Shown: one piece after another, positions 6,838-12,259 of the stretch
How the letters are laid out: every line of letters starts with the position of its first letter
Position numbering within the stretch: the stretch's first letter is position 1
Assembly: GCA_021790035.1 (NCBI GenBank)
Contig: JAJYIO010000029.1
Coordinates: forward strand, 1-12,259
Source of the DNA: a bacterium
GTDB taxonomy: Bacteria; Cyanobacteriota; Sericytochromatia; S15B-MN24; VGJW01
Direction: 5' to 3'
Length of the DNA stretch: 12,259 bases
Position numbers and translations under genes: made by a program
The notes under the pieces: generated by a model
Told to the model about the DNA's origin: nothing
Seen by the model: the letters and a program-made list of their open reading frames with translations, nothing else
Database searches by the model: none

Positions 6838-7752
6838 TCAGGCGCAGACCGTCAGGGCTGCCGGGTGAACGGCGAAGCGCAGGGTCCGGGTGTGCGCCAG
6901 CACCTCGCCATCGCCGATGAAGACATGCCGCTGGGTCGAACGGACCGCGATCTCGCCGGCTTCGAACCCCTGGACGTCCCGCCGGCGCCCGTGTGACCCG
7001 CGCAGGGACATCAAGATGACCGTCAGGATGCTTGCCAGGCGGCTACCTCCGTTCATGACGAGCCCCGCGAGCCGACCGTCGTCCGGACGGGCCTGCGGGC
7101 AGGGCATCACCGTCTTGCCGATCGTGGGCTGGTTGGAGATGAAGAGCGCGATGGACCGGAACGTGCCCAGTGAGCGGCCGTCGCAGCTGACCTCGACCGG
7201 CTGCTCGAGGTCGCGCCCGAATGCCAGCAGGACGAAGCTGTACAGAACGTATACCAGGCTGCCGAAGATCCTGGCGATCGTGCGAGCATGGCCGGACGAC
7301 GCCTTGAAGGCGTTGACGCCGGTGGCCACCGAACTGACGACGCCCATGCCGCCCGCCGTCGCAAAGAGCTTGCCGTTGCAGTCGATGACGTCGATCTTGC
7401 GGCTCTGCCCGGCCTGGATCCGCCGGCAGGCCTTGCGCACGTCGAGCGGAATGCCGAGGTGAGTGGCCAGGTCATTGGCCGTCCCCGTGGGGATGATGCC
7501 GAGCTTGATGTCGGTCCCGGAGATCGCGTTGACGGCGATGTTGATGGTGCCATCGCCGCCGACCACGACCAGGTCGGTGATGCCAGCCGCGGCGGCGGTT
7601 GCGGCGGCCGCGACCGTCTCCTCGTAGGTCTGCGGGACGCAGAGGTCGAGGTCCGTCCCCGCGAACTCGGCGCGCAGGATGTCGAGCAACCGATCCTGTC
7701 CGCCGCGACGCGAGCCGCGGTTGACGATGATCCGGATCCTCCGAGCGACCAT
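6838..7752 (-). CDS. Diacylglycerol kinase-like lipid kinase (DAGK catalytic domain, YegS/LCB5 family)
   Basis: A 304-residue soluble lipid kinase. It starts IRIIVNRGSRRGG (strand then Gly-rich turn), carries the nucleotide-binding VVVGGDGTINIAVN with GGDGT at 65-69, then IPTGTANDLA (87-96), and in the C-terminal beta domain ARPDDGRLAGLVM and FIGDGEVL (Asp281/Glu283), all typical of the DAGK/YegS/sphingosine-kinase family. It would phosphorylate diacylglycerol or another lipid alcohol with ATP at the membrane. The exact lipid cannot be read from sequence. The ATG at 7752 is chosen because AAGGAG (7766-7761) lies 8 nt upstream. The same frame stays open to 8085, but that part is only the tandem repeat read as protein. 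HMG-CoA reductase follows 76 bp downstream on the same strand. Confidence 0.9.
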   Translation of the reverse strand: MVARRIRIIVNRGSRRGGQDRLLDILRAEFAGTDLDLCVPQTYEETVAAAATAAAAGITDLVVVGGDGTINIAVNAISGTDIKLGIIPTGTANDLATHLGIPLDVRKACRRIQAGQSRKIDVIDCNGKLFATAGGMGVVSSVATGVNAFKASSGHARTIARIFGSLVYVLYSFVLLAFGRDLEQPVEVSCDGRSLGTFRSIALFISNQPTIGKTVMPCPQARPDDGRLAGLVMNGGSRLASILTVILMSLRGSHGRRRDVQGFEAGEIAVRSTQRHVFIGDGEVLAHTRTLRFAVHPAALTVCA

Positions 7753-7760
7753 GGCCCTCG

Positions 7761-7766
7761 CTCCTT
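7761..7766 (-). promoter_or_regulatory. Ribosome-binding site of the lipid kinase
   Basis: The minus strand reads AAGGAG 8 nt before ATG 7752. It fixes the start there and excludes the 111-codon in-frame extension through the repeat region. A small hairpin (7773-7789: CAGGGG and CCCCTG with a 5-nt loop) ends 6 nt upstream of it. Confidence 0.8.
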
Positions 7767-7824
7767 CTCTCCCAGGGGCGTTTCCCCTGCCAGGGTTATC
7801 GCCTCCTCGAGGGCAAGAGTTGCG

Positions 7825-8120
7825 TGAGTCCCCCACCGTCTGCGCCGACAGCGTTGAATGAAACGCCACCTGCTGTGCTGGGCTACGCAGCAGCTTGCCC
7901 GCAGCGGGGGGTAGTTTGCGGGGGGCAAGGCCCCCTGCAAGTCCCTGCCCCGAAGGGAGTTCGTCATGAGTCCCCCACCGTCTGCGCCGATACTCTCGAA
8001 TGAAACGCCACCTGCCGAGCGGGGCTACGTAGCAGCTTGCCCGCAGCGGGGGGCGAGTTTGAGAGGGGCGAAGGGCCCCTCTCAAGTCACTGCCGGCGCA
8101 GCCGGAGAAGAGAGTTTCTT
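7825..8120. repeat. Two tandem copies of a ~142-bp structured element
   Basis: Copy 1 is 7825-7966 and copy 2 is 7967 to about 8120. The first 87 nt align without gaps with about 9 mismatches; both begin TGAGTCCCCCACCGTCTGCG and share GAATGAAACGCCACCTG and AGCAGCTTGCCCGCAGCGGG. After a 1-nt indel each copy has an 11-bp hairpin: 7916-7940 (TTGCGGGGGGC with GCCCCCTGCAA) and 8059-8085 (TTGAGAGGGGC with GCCCCTCTCAA). The stems differ in sequence but both arms change together. A second, smaller hairpin follows in each, then GAGTT. A partial tail (hairpin plus GAGTT, about 7803-7821) also precedes copy 1. The array fills the space between the MFS stop codon and the lipid kinase leader. It looks like a dispersed bacterial repeat or a structured RNA. 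No protein is supported. Confidence 0.85.
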
Positions 8121-8125
8121 GTGAG

Positions 8126-9394
8126 CTAAGCGGAACGGACGGCCGGATCGGCGGTTTCGGGGCTTCCGCCGGCGGGAGAGCGGTCCGTGGGCAGGGTGTT
8201 GATCAGGGCCAGGACGCCGACCGCCACACCACCGACCGAAAGGGCGCTGCTGGCGAGATAGGGGAAGTGGAATCCGAGCACGTAGAGACCCCCGGCCAGC
8301 AGTGGCCCGAAGACCCGTGCCAGGCTGTCGAAGCTGGATTGCAGGCCCATGGCCACGCCTTGACCCGTCCGGGCGGCACGCGAGACCCCGGCCGAGAGGC
8401 TGGGGCGCATGCACGCCGACCCGAGTCCCACGACGATGAGGGCGATCGTGAGCACGGTCGGCGTGGGCGAGAGTGCGAGCCCAAGGAACCCGAAGGCGAA
8501 GAACGCGAATCCGAGGCGAGCGACGGCGACCTCACCCATTCGCTTGATCAGCCGACCGACGGCTCCGCCGGCGAACAGCGCGGAGACGAATCCGACCATC
8601 CCCATCAGCATGCCGACCTGGCGCACGACCTCATCCGGCTTGAGGCCGGGGAAGAAGACGTCGTGGTAGTAGAGCGCGAGCGTGGTCTCCATTCCGGCAA
8701 AAACCAGCGACTGGATGAACGTCAGGACCAGCCAGGGCCACAGCCCGGCGCCCTCGACGGCCAGCCCGGCGAAGAAACCGTGGCTCTTGGAGCTGATGTG
8801 TTCGGGGCGCGTCTCGCGCACGATGATCGCGGCGACCAGGAAGGTCGCGGCGGCCGCAGCTGCGGCAAGATAGAACGGCAGTTCGAAGTTGCCATGTTCG
8901 GCCAGAACGCCTCCGATGGCTGGCCCGAAGACAAACCCCATGCCCATCATGGCTCCGGCCATGGCCATGCCCTTGCCGCGGTTCTCGGCCGAAGTGAGGT
9001 CCGACACCATGGCGAAGGCGCTCGGGAGCGTGGCCGCCGTCAGCATGCCGCCCAGCAATCGCGCCGCAAAGAGCATGAACAGGGGATTGGCGTGGACCAG
9101 GCGGGCAATCTGCTCGGCGTTGCCCATCAGGGTGAAGGAGAGCGCAAATCCGGCCAACCCGGCCAGGAAAACGGGCTTGCGCCCTATGCGGTCGGAAAGA
9201 TGGCCCCACGCGGGCGAACAGAGGAGCTGTACGAGCGAATACGAGCCCATGAGCGCGCCGACCGTCAACCCGATGGCGGTGGCCGACCCCTGGAGCTGCT
9301 CGGCGTAGTAAGGCAGGGCCGGGATGATGATGCCGAAGCCCGCCATGACCAGAAAGAGAGAAAAAACGACGACCAGCAGACGCTTGATGTCCAT
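8126..9394 (-). CDS. MFS transporter, DHA1/tetracycline-efflux-like
   Basis: A 422-residue inner-membrane protein with about twelve hydrophobic segments and short loops. The loop after the second segment carries the MFS motif A, GHLSDRIGRKPVFLAG (64-79), and the segment LPSAFAMVSDLTSAENRGKG resembles the next conserved loop of drug:H+ antiporters. GMGFVFGPAIGGVLAEHG matches the proline/glycine-rich motif C of antiporters. It is expected to export a small molecule in exchange for protons; the substrate is unknown. The ATG at 9394 (MDIKRLLVVVFS) is chosen since the first membrane segment starts directly after it; the longer frame to 9487 would include the candidate promoter and a polar Arg-rich tail. 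It is transcribed divergently from the lipoprotein gene and its stop abuts the tandem repeat. Confidence 0.9.
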   Translation of the reverse strand: MDIKRLLVVVFSLFLVMAGFGIIIPALPYYAEQLQGSATAIGLTVGALMGSYSLVQLLCSPAWGHLSDRIGRKPVFLAGLAGFALSFTLMGNAEQIARLVHANPLFMLFAARLLGGMLTAATLPSAFAMVSDLTSAENRGKGMAMAGAMMGMGFVFGPAIGGVLAEHGNFELPFYLAAAAAAATFLVAAIIVRETRPEHISSKSHGFFAGLAVEGAGLWPWLVLTFIQSLVFAGMETTLALYYHDVFFPGLKPDEVVRQVGMLMGMVGFVSALFAGGAVGRLIKRMGEVAVARLGFAFFAFGFLGLALSPTPTVLTIALIVVGLGSACMRPSLSAGVSRAARTGQGVAMGLQSSFDSLARVFGPLLAGGLYVLGFHFPYLASSALSVGGVAVGVLALINTLPTDRSPAGGSPETADPAVRSA

Positions 9395-9661
9395 CTTCTT
9401 GAATTGATCCCTCGGTGCGGAGTCCGTATTGTACCGCCCCACCCACCGGAGCGGGACCGGAGCGCGGCCGGGCCTTGCGGAAGTCACCCGATCTCGCTGC
9501 CGTACGATGATACGCAGTTTCTACCTGGCTCCGCCAGCCGTTTCGCCGGTGTTCAGGGGCCCGGTCGAGCCTCCCGGCCAGAGGGGGCGATCGCCGATCC
9601 GGGACACGAGTCTGCGGGCCGAAATCGACCGCCAGTTCCGCTCCGGGTTTATGATGGGGCC
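9395..9661. other. Divergent promoter region between MFS transporter and lipoprotein
   Basis: These 267 bp separate the outward-reading transporter (minus) and lipoprotein (plus) genes. They hold the TACAAT candidate -10 on the minus strand and a TATGAT just before the lipoprotein start on the plus strand. No clear operator repeat was seen. Confidence 0.5.
9428..9433 (-). promoter_or_regulatory. Candidate -10 element of the MFS gene
   Basis: The minus strand reads TACAAT (five of six matches to TATAAT) about 34 nt upstream of ATG 9394, which would give a leader of about 27 nt. No good -35 hexamer is visible. It supports the shorter transporter start. Confidence 0.4.
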
Positions 9662-10075
9662 ATGGCGCGTTTGTGGGCCTCGCTCCTGGTCGTCTCGCTC
9701 CTGGCTGGGTGTCTTCCTGCCACCTGGGGCGCGAGCACCGAGGCGTCGCCCTCGGTGGCACATCTCGGTCAGGAGCAGGACCTCTTCCACGATCCGATCT
9801 TGATGGTCGGGGGAACGGGCATGGTCCTCGTGGGAATCGGTGCGGTCGCCGGCCTCATCGCCTGCCAGACCGAGAACTGCCTGGGGGGGACCGCCGACCC
9901 GTCGCAAGCGAGCAGCCCGCAGGTGCAATACGGATTCCCGGTGATGGCGATCGGGCTGGCGACCGGGCTGCCGCTCTACATCGGGGCGTGGGCCTTCGCG
10001 ATCCGGCGCGAGGATCAGCTCCGGCGCCAGCAGCTCACGGCTCCCCTCGAGCCCCTCGCGCCCACGCCCCGTTGA
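9662..10075 (+). CDS. Small putative lipoprotein with two hydrophobic segments, function unknown
   Basis: A 137-residue protein I do not recognise. It starts with a lipoprotein signal peptide: MAR, a hydrophobic stretch, then the lipobox LLAGC with Cys17 as the lipid-modified residue. The mature part has a hydrophobic Gly-rich segment (about 45-67, DPILMVGGTGMVLVGIG) and a second one (about 91-113, GFPVMAIGLATGLPLYIGAW), followed by a basic, Gln/Arg-rich and then Pro-rich tail. Cys68 and Cys73 flank a short loop and could form a disulfide outside the cytoplasm. The ATG at 9662 is the only start that gives a proper signal peptide; the longer open frame upstream is shadow of the opposite-strand transporter. 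A TATGAT at 9650-9655, 6 nt before the ATG, hints at a leaderless or nearly leaderless transcript. The sigma factor gene follows about 120 bp downstream. Confidence 0.75.
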   Translation: MARLWASLLVVSLLAGCLPATWGASTEASPSVAHLGQEQDLFHDPILMVGGTGMVLVGIGAVAGLIACQTENCLGGTADPSQASSPQVQYGFPVMAIGLATGLPLYIGAWAFAIRREDQLRRQQLTAPLEPLAPTPR

Positions 10076-10198
10076 GGGGGGAGCCCTCGGCCCGAGCGAC
10101 GCCCGCGCTTGGCGAGCGTTGCGGGGACGGCGCCTTACCGTACAGTTAAGGTCAGGGCGCTTGATCGCCCCGATGGCAGCATGCTAGTTTGGCCGTTG

Positions 10199-11011
10199 AT
10201 GCGAGCAACCGACCGCCACGGCGCGGTCGCCGGATTGGCGGCATCGCCACCCTCGATCGCCGCCGCCGGCGGGTCCGATCCTCTGGCGGCTTTCCAGCGA
10301 TCCAGGGAGCCCCAGGCGCTGGCTGCGCTGGTCAAGCGCCACCTCCCCCTGGTCCGGCGCATCGCGTTCGCTCACTCGGATGGCAGGGACAGCGAGGCGA
10401 TCGACGATCTCTGCCAGGTGGGCGCCATCGGCCTGCTCCACGCCATCGATCGGTTCGATCCCAAGCTCGGGCGCCCGTTCGAAGCCTATGCCAGCGCGTG
10501 CATCACGGGGGAGATCCGGCATTTCCAGCGGGATCTCGGCCAGATCGTTCGCGTGCCGCGGGAGCTTCAGGAGCTGCGCCCGCAGGTCATCCGGGCGGCC
10601 GCACATCTGTCGCAGAGCCTGCACCGGGCGCCCTCGGCACCGGAGATCGCGGCCGAGATCGGTGCCCCCACCGACAAGGTCACCGAGGTCCTCGAGCTCA
10701 TCGAGGCTGGTGGCCCGGTCTCGCTGGACGACGAGTCCGGCGCGGACCCCGGCAAGGCGCTCAAGTACCACCTCATCGACAGCCGGTACCGCAGCTTCCA
10801 GCTCGCGGCCGAGGACCGGATCATGCTCGCCCAGGCCATGGCCAGGCTCAAGGACGTCTCTCGCGAGGTGATCGAGTTCGCGTTCTACGAGGACCTCACC
10901 CAGACCGAGATCGCCAGGAAGCTCGGGATCTCGCAGATGCAGGTTTCGCGCCGGGTGCGGGTCGCCCTCGGCGAGCTGTGGAAGCTGCTCAACAGCCCGC
11001 TGTGGGGCTGA
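10199..11011 (+). CDS. RNA polymerase sigma factor, SigB/SigF/SigG type (sigma-70 group 3)
   Basis: A 270-residue alternative sigma factor. Region 2.1 is RHLPLVRRIAF (47-57), region 2.2 is DLCQVGAIGLLHAIDRFDP (70-88), and regions 2.3-2.4 are RPFEAYASACITGEIRHFQR (92-111), close to the FEAFAxxxIxGEIxxFxRD pattern of SigB/SigF proteins. Region 3 follows (VRVPRELQELRP onward, with APSAPEIAAEIG). Region 4 has the helix-turn-helix LTQTEIARKLGISQMQVSRR (233-252), which contacts the -35 box. There is no region 1.1, as expected for group 3. The start is uncertain: ATG 10199 is preferred because the codons just before it (CTA, GTT) are unlike the rest; ATG 10181 and TTG 10109 are in frame. No anti-sigma factor gene is adjacent. 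A terminator overlaps the stop codon, so it is likely transcribed alone or with the lipoprotein. It may direct a stress or envelope regulon (inference). Confidence 0.92.
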   Translation: MRATDRHGAVAGLAASPPSIAAAGGSDPLAAFQRSREPQALAALVKRHLPLVRRIAFAHSDGRDSEAIDDLCQVGAIGLLHAIDRFDPKLGRPFEAYASACITGEIRHFQRDLGQIVRVPRELQELRPQVIRAAAHLSQSLHRAPSAPEIAAEIGAPTDKVTEVLELIEAGGPVSLDDESGADPGKALKYHLIDSRYRSFQLAAEDRIMLAQAMARLKDVSREVIEFAFYEDLTQTEIARKLGISQMQVSRRVRVALGELWKLLNSPLWG

Positions 11012-11031
11012 GGGCTCGCCTCGGCCCTTTT
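11005..11031 (+). terminator. Intrinsic terminator of the sigma factor gene
   Basis: GGGCTGAGG (11005-11013) pairs with CCTCGGCCC (11019-11027) through 9 bp with one G-T wobble around a 5-nt loop, followed by TTTT. The left arm includes the TGA stop codon (11009-11011) of the sigma gene. Confidence 0.7.
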
Positions 11032-11071
11032 CATCCCGCGATCGGACGTTGCCGCGTAACATGGCAGCGTC

Positions 11072-12259
11072 ATGCTGTCCTTGCACTCCGTCAGTCTGCT
11101 CACCGCGATCCTGGTGACGGCGTTCGCGTCAGCGATCGCCGGACGCCTGGTCGATTTCTCTGCGGTCTGGTTTCTCTTCCACCCCTACAAGAAGATCAAC
11201 CTGCCCCTCATCAAGGAACTCGGGGTCCTGCCTCGCCGGCAGGATGCGCTGGCCGATCAGGTGGCCCTTCTCATCGAAGAGCGCCTGATCACGCGGGAGG
11301 GAATCTCCGAGTTCCTCACCTCCGAGCGGATGGCCGGTCAGGTAAGGGAGACCGTGAGCCGGGCCCTCAAGGAAGCCGCCGATCGCGAGTATCCCTCGGT
11401 TCGCGACCTGCTGGCGGGTGAGGCCGGGGCGATCGAGCCGATCGACCGCGAGATCCGGGTCCTGGTGGACTGGATCGGCGACCGGGCGGCAGACCTGCTG
11501 CGTCACCCGGACTTCCAGGCTCGGGTCGCGGGGCTGGTCGGAGAGGTCCTCGAACAGCGGCGTAGCTGGCCCCTCGAGGGCATCCTGCCGCCGGGGCTCT
11601 TCGAGGCGTTCGAGCAGTATCTGGCGACGCGCTGGGACGTCCTGGCCGCGAATGCTGACGGCGTCGCGGCGGAAGTCGATGCTTACCTGGCCAACCTGGG
11701 CCTGGTCACGGATTTCCTTCCCCATGAGACTCTCGAATGGGGACGTTCCTACATCAAGGACAAGCTGCCCGAGTGGTTCGCGGTGGCCGAGGCTCTCATG
11801 CAAGAGCCCCAGGTCAAGGCTGCCCTCAAGACCTACGTGCTGGACATCCTCGAACGGGTGGCCGCCGCCAGTCCCAACGTGTTCTCCTTGGAGGGCCTGC
11901 TGGGCGCCTGGCGCCAGCTCTTCCCCGAGGACTTCTCGCGGCGGATCGAAGGCTTCATCGACGTGACGGTGCCGAGGCTGCGCAAGGCCCTCGAGGATCC
12001 GCAGACGCGGGAGTTCGTCGCCAGGCGGGTGGACATGTGGATCGACGAGGTGGCCACGACGCCGCTCGGCGTGTTCTACGGACGGCTTCCGGATCGGGCC
12101 CGCAAGCAGGTCAGCGAGGGGATCTCGCTGGTCCTGTCGAGCCCGGACATCCGCCGCTCGGCCCTGTGGGTGGTCAAGCGCATGCTGGAGCGGGCCCGGA
12201 CCGCGCGGCTCGACGAGGTCCTCCCGGCTGCGGTCTTCGAGCACGAGCTGGCCGCGGTG
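11072..12259 (+). CDS. DUF445 family membrane-associated protein, 3' end beyond the window
   Basis: 396 codons are open to the last base, so the C-terminus is outside the window. The N-terminus has a hydrophobic segment (VSLLTAILVTAFASAIAG), followed by FSAVWFLFHPYKKINLPLIK and ELGVLPRRQDALADQVALLI, matching the FRPYxP...GVIPRRxxxLA start of DUF445 proteins. The usual small-residue/TNW motif of the first membrane helix is diverged here (GRLVDFSAVWFLF). The rest is mostly charged amphipathic helix, as in the family, with repeated patterns such as LxxPxxxxxLxxxVxxxLE. DUF445 proteins are membrane-anchored and of unknown function. The ATG at 11072 gives the natural start; the overlapping ATG at 11061 is in another frame. 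It follows the sigma terminator by 40 bp and so should have its own promoter, which I could not place. Confidence 0.88.
   Translation, partial: MLSLHSVSLLTAILVTAFASAIAGRLVDFSAVWFLFHPYKKINLPLIKELGVLPRRQDALADQVALLIEERLITREGISEFLTSERMAGQVRETVSRALKEAADREYPSVRDLLAGEAGAIEPIDREIRVLVDWIGDRAADLLRHPDFQARVAGLVGEVLEQRRSWPLEGILPPGLFEAFEQYLATRWDVLAANADGVAAEVDAYLANLGLVTDFLPHETLEWGRSYIKDKLPEWFAVAEALMQEPQVKAALKTYVLDILERVAAASPNVFSLEGLLGAWRQLFPEDFSRRIEGFIDVTVPRLRKALEDPQTREFVARRVDMWIDEVATTPLGVFYGRLPDRARKQVSEGISLVLSSPDIRRSALWVVKRMLERARTARLDEVLPAAVFEHELAAV

Larger units (their letters stand above)
7753..8125. other. Spacer between lipid kinase and MFS transporter
   Basis: The 373-bp gap has no gene of its own. 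Most of it is the tandem repeat. The remainder (7753-7824) is the lipid kinase leader with its ribosome-binding site and a small GC-rich hairpin. No clear -10/-35 pair was found, so the kinase may be transcribed from within the repeat or from the transporter upstream. Confidence 0.6.

Noticed and set aside
7753..8085. 111-codon N-terminal extension of the lipid kinase, and a second overlapping frame
   Set aside because: Both are translations of the tandem repeat. The two copies give the same WRFI...RRRRWGTH-like peptide in different frames because the 142-bp period is not a multiple of three, and identity is at DNA level. The AAGGAG before ATG 7752 sets the true start.
7825..8120. CRISPR array
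   Set aside because: Only two long, adjacent units with internal divergence; no short repeats with spacers and no cas genes.
8267..9661. Extension of the lipoprotein frame upstream through the transporter gene
   Set aside because: It is antisense to the MFS coding region. Only the part from 9662 has a signal peptide and lipobox.

Overview
This is a GC-rich bacterial window. Its codons end mostly in G or C, spacers are short, and at least two genes have clear AAGGAG ribosome-binding sites. The sigma factor is of the SigB/SigF type and the last gene is a DUF445 protein. Both are common in Firmicutes and Cyanobacteria-like (Terrabacteria) lineages, but I cannot name the organism. No phage, plasmid, insertion sequence, tRNA, rRNA or CRISPR genes were seen.

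Layout. Positions 1-5130 (minus strand, read right to left) hold a tightly packed four-gene operon: a UbiA-type membrane prenyltransferase, a PEP-synthase-like/rifampin-phosphotransferase-like enzyme, a YghO-type GNAT protein, and the start of an AMP-dependent acyl-activating enzyme that runs off the window. Junctions are a 2-bp gap and two 4-bp ATGA overlaps. The last gene has an apparent frameshift plus a missing stretch of about 10 residues at a run of seven T's (sense strand). Positions 5131-5495 are gene-free and hold a candidate promoter, a long hairpin and a perfect 32-nt palindrome. Next (minus strand) come an HMG-CoA reductase (5496-6761) and a diacylglycerol-kinase-like lipid kinase (6838-7752). 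The spacer 7753-8125 contains two tandem copies of a roughly 142-bp element whose hairpins are kept by compensatory changes. An MFS efflux transporter follows (8126-9394, minus). From 9662 onward the genes are on the plus strand: a small lipoprotein, a SigB/SigF-type sigma factor closed by an intrinsic terminator, and a DUF445 membrane protein cut by the window end.

How the genes fit together. HMG-CoA reductase is the committed step of the mevalonate pathway and supplies isoprenoid diphosphates. A UbiA enzyme uses such donors. The lipid kinase, phosphotransferase, GNAT and acyl-activating genes could modify or attach the acceptor. The left two thirds of the window therefore looks like an isoprenoid/lipid-modification neighbourhood of unknown product. 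This is inference from gene families and operon layout. The right third (lipoprotein, sigma factor, DUF445) looks like an envelope or stress module, with no demonstrated link to the left side.
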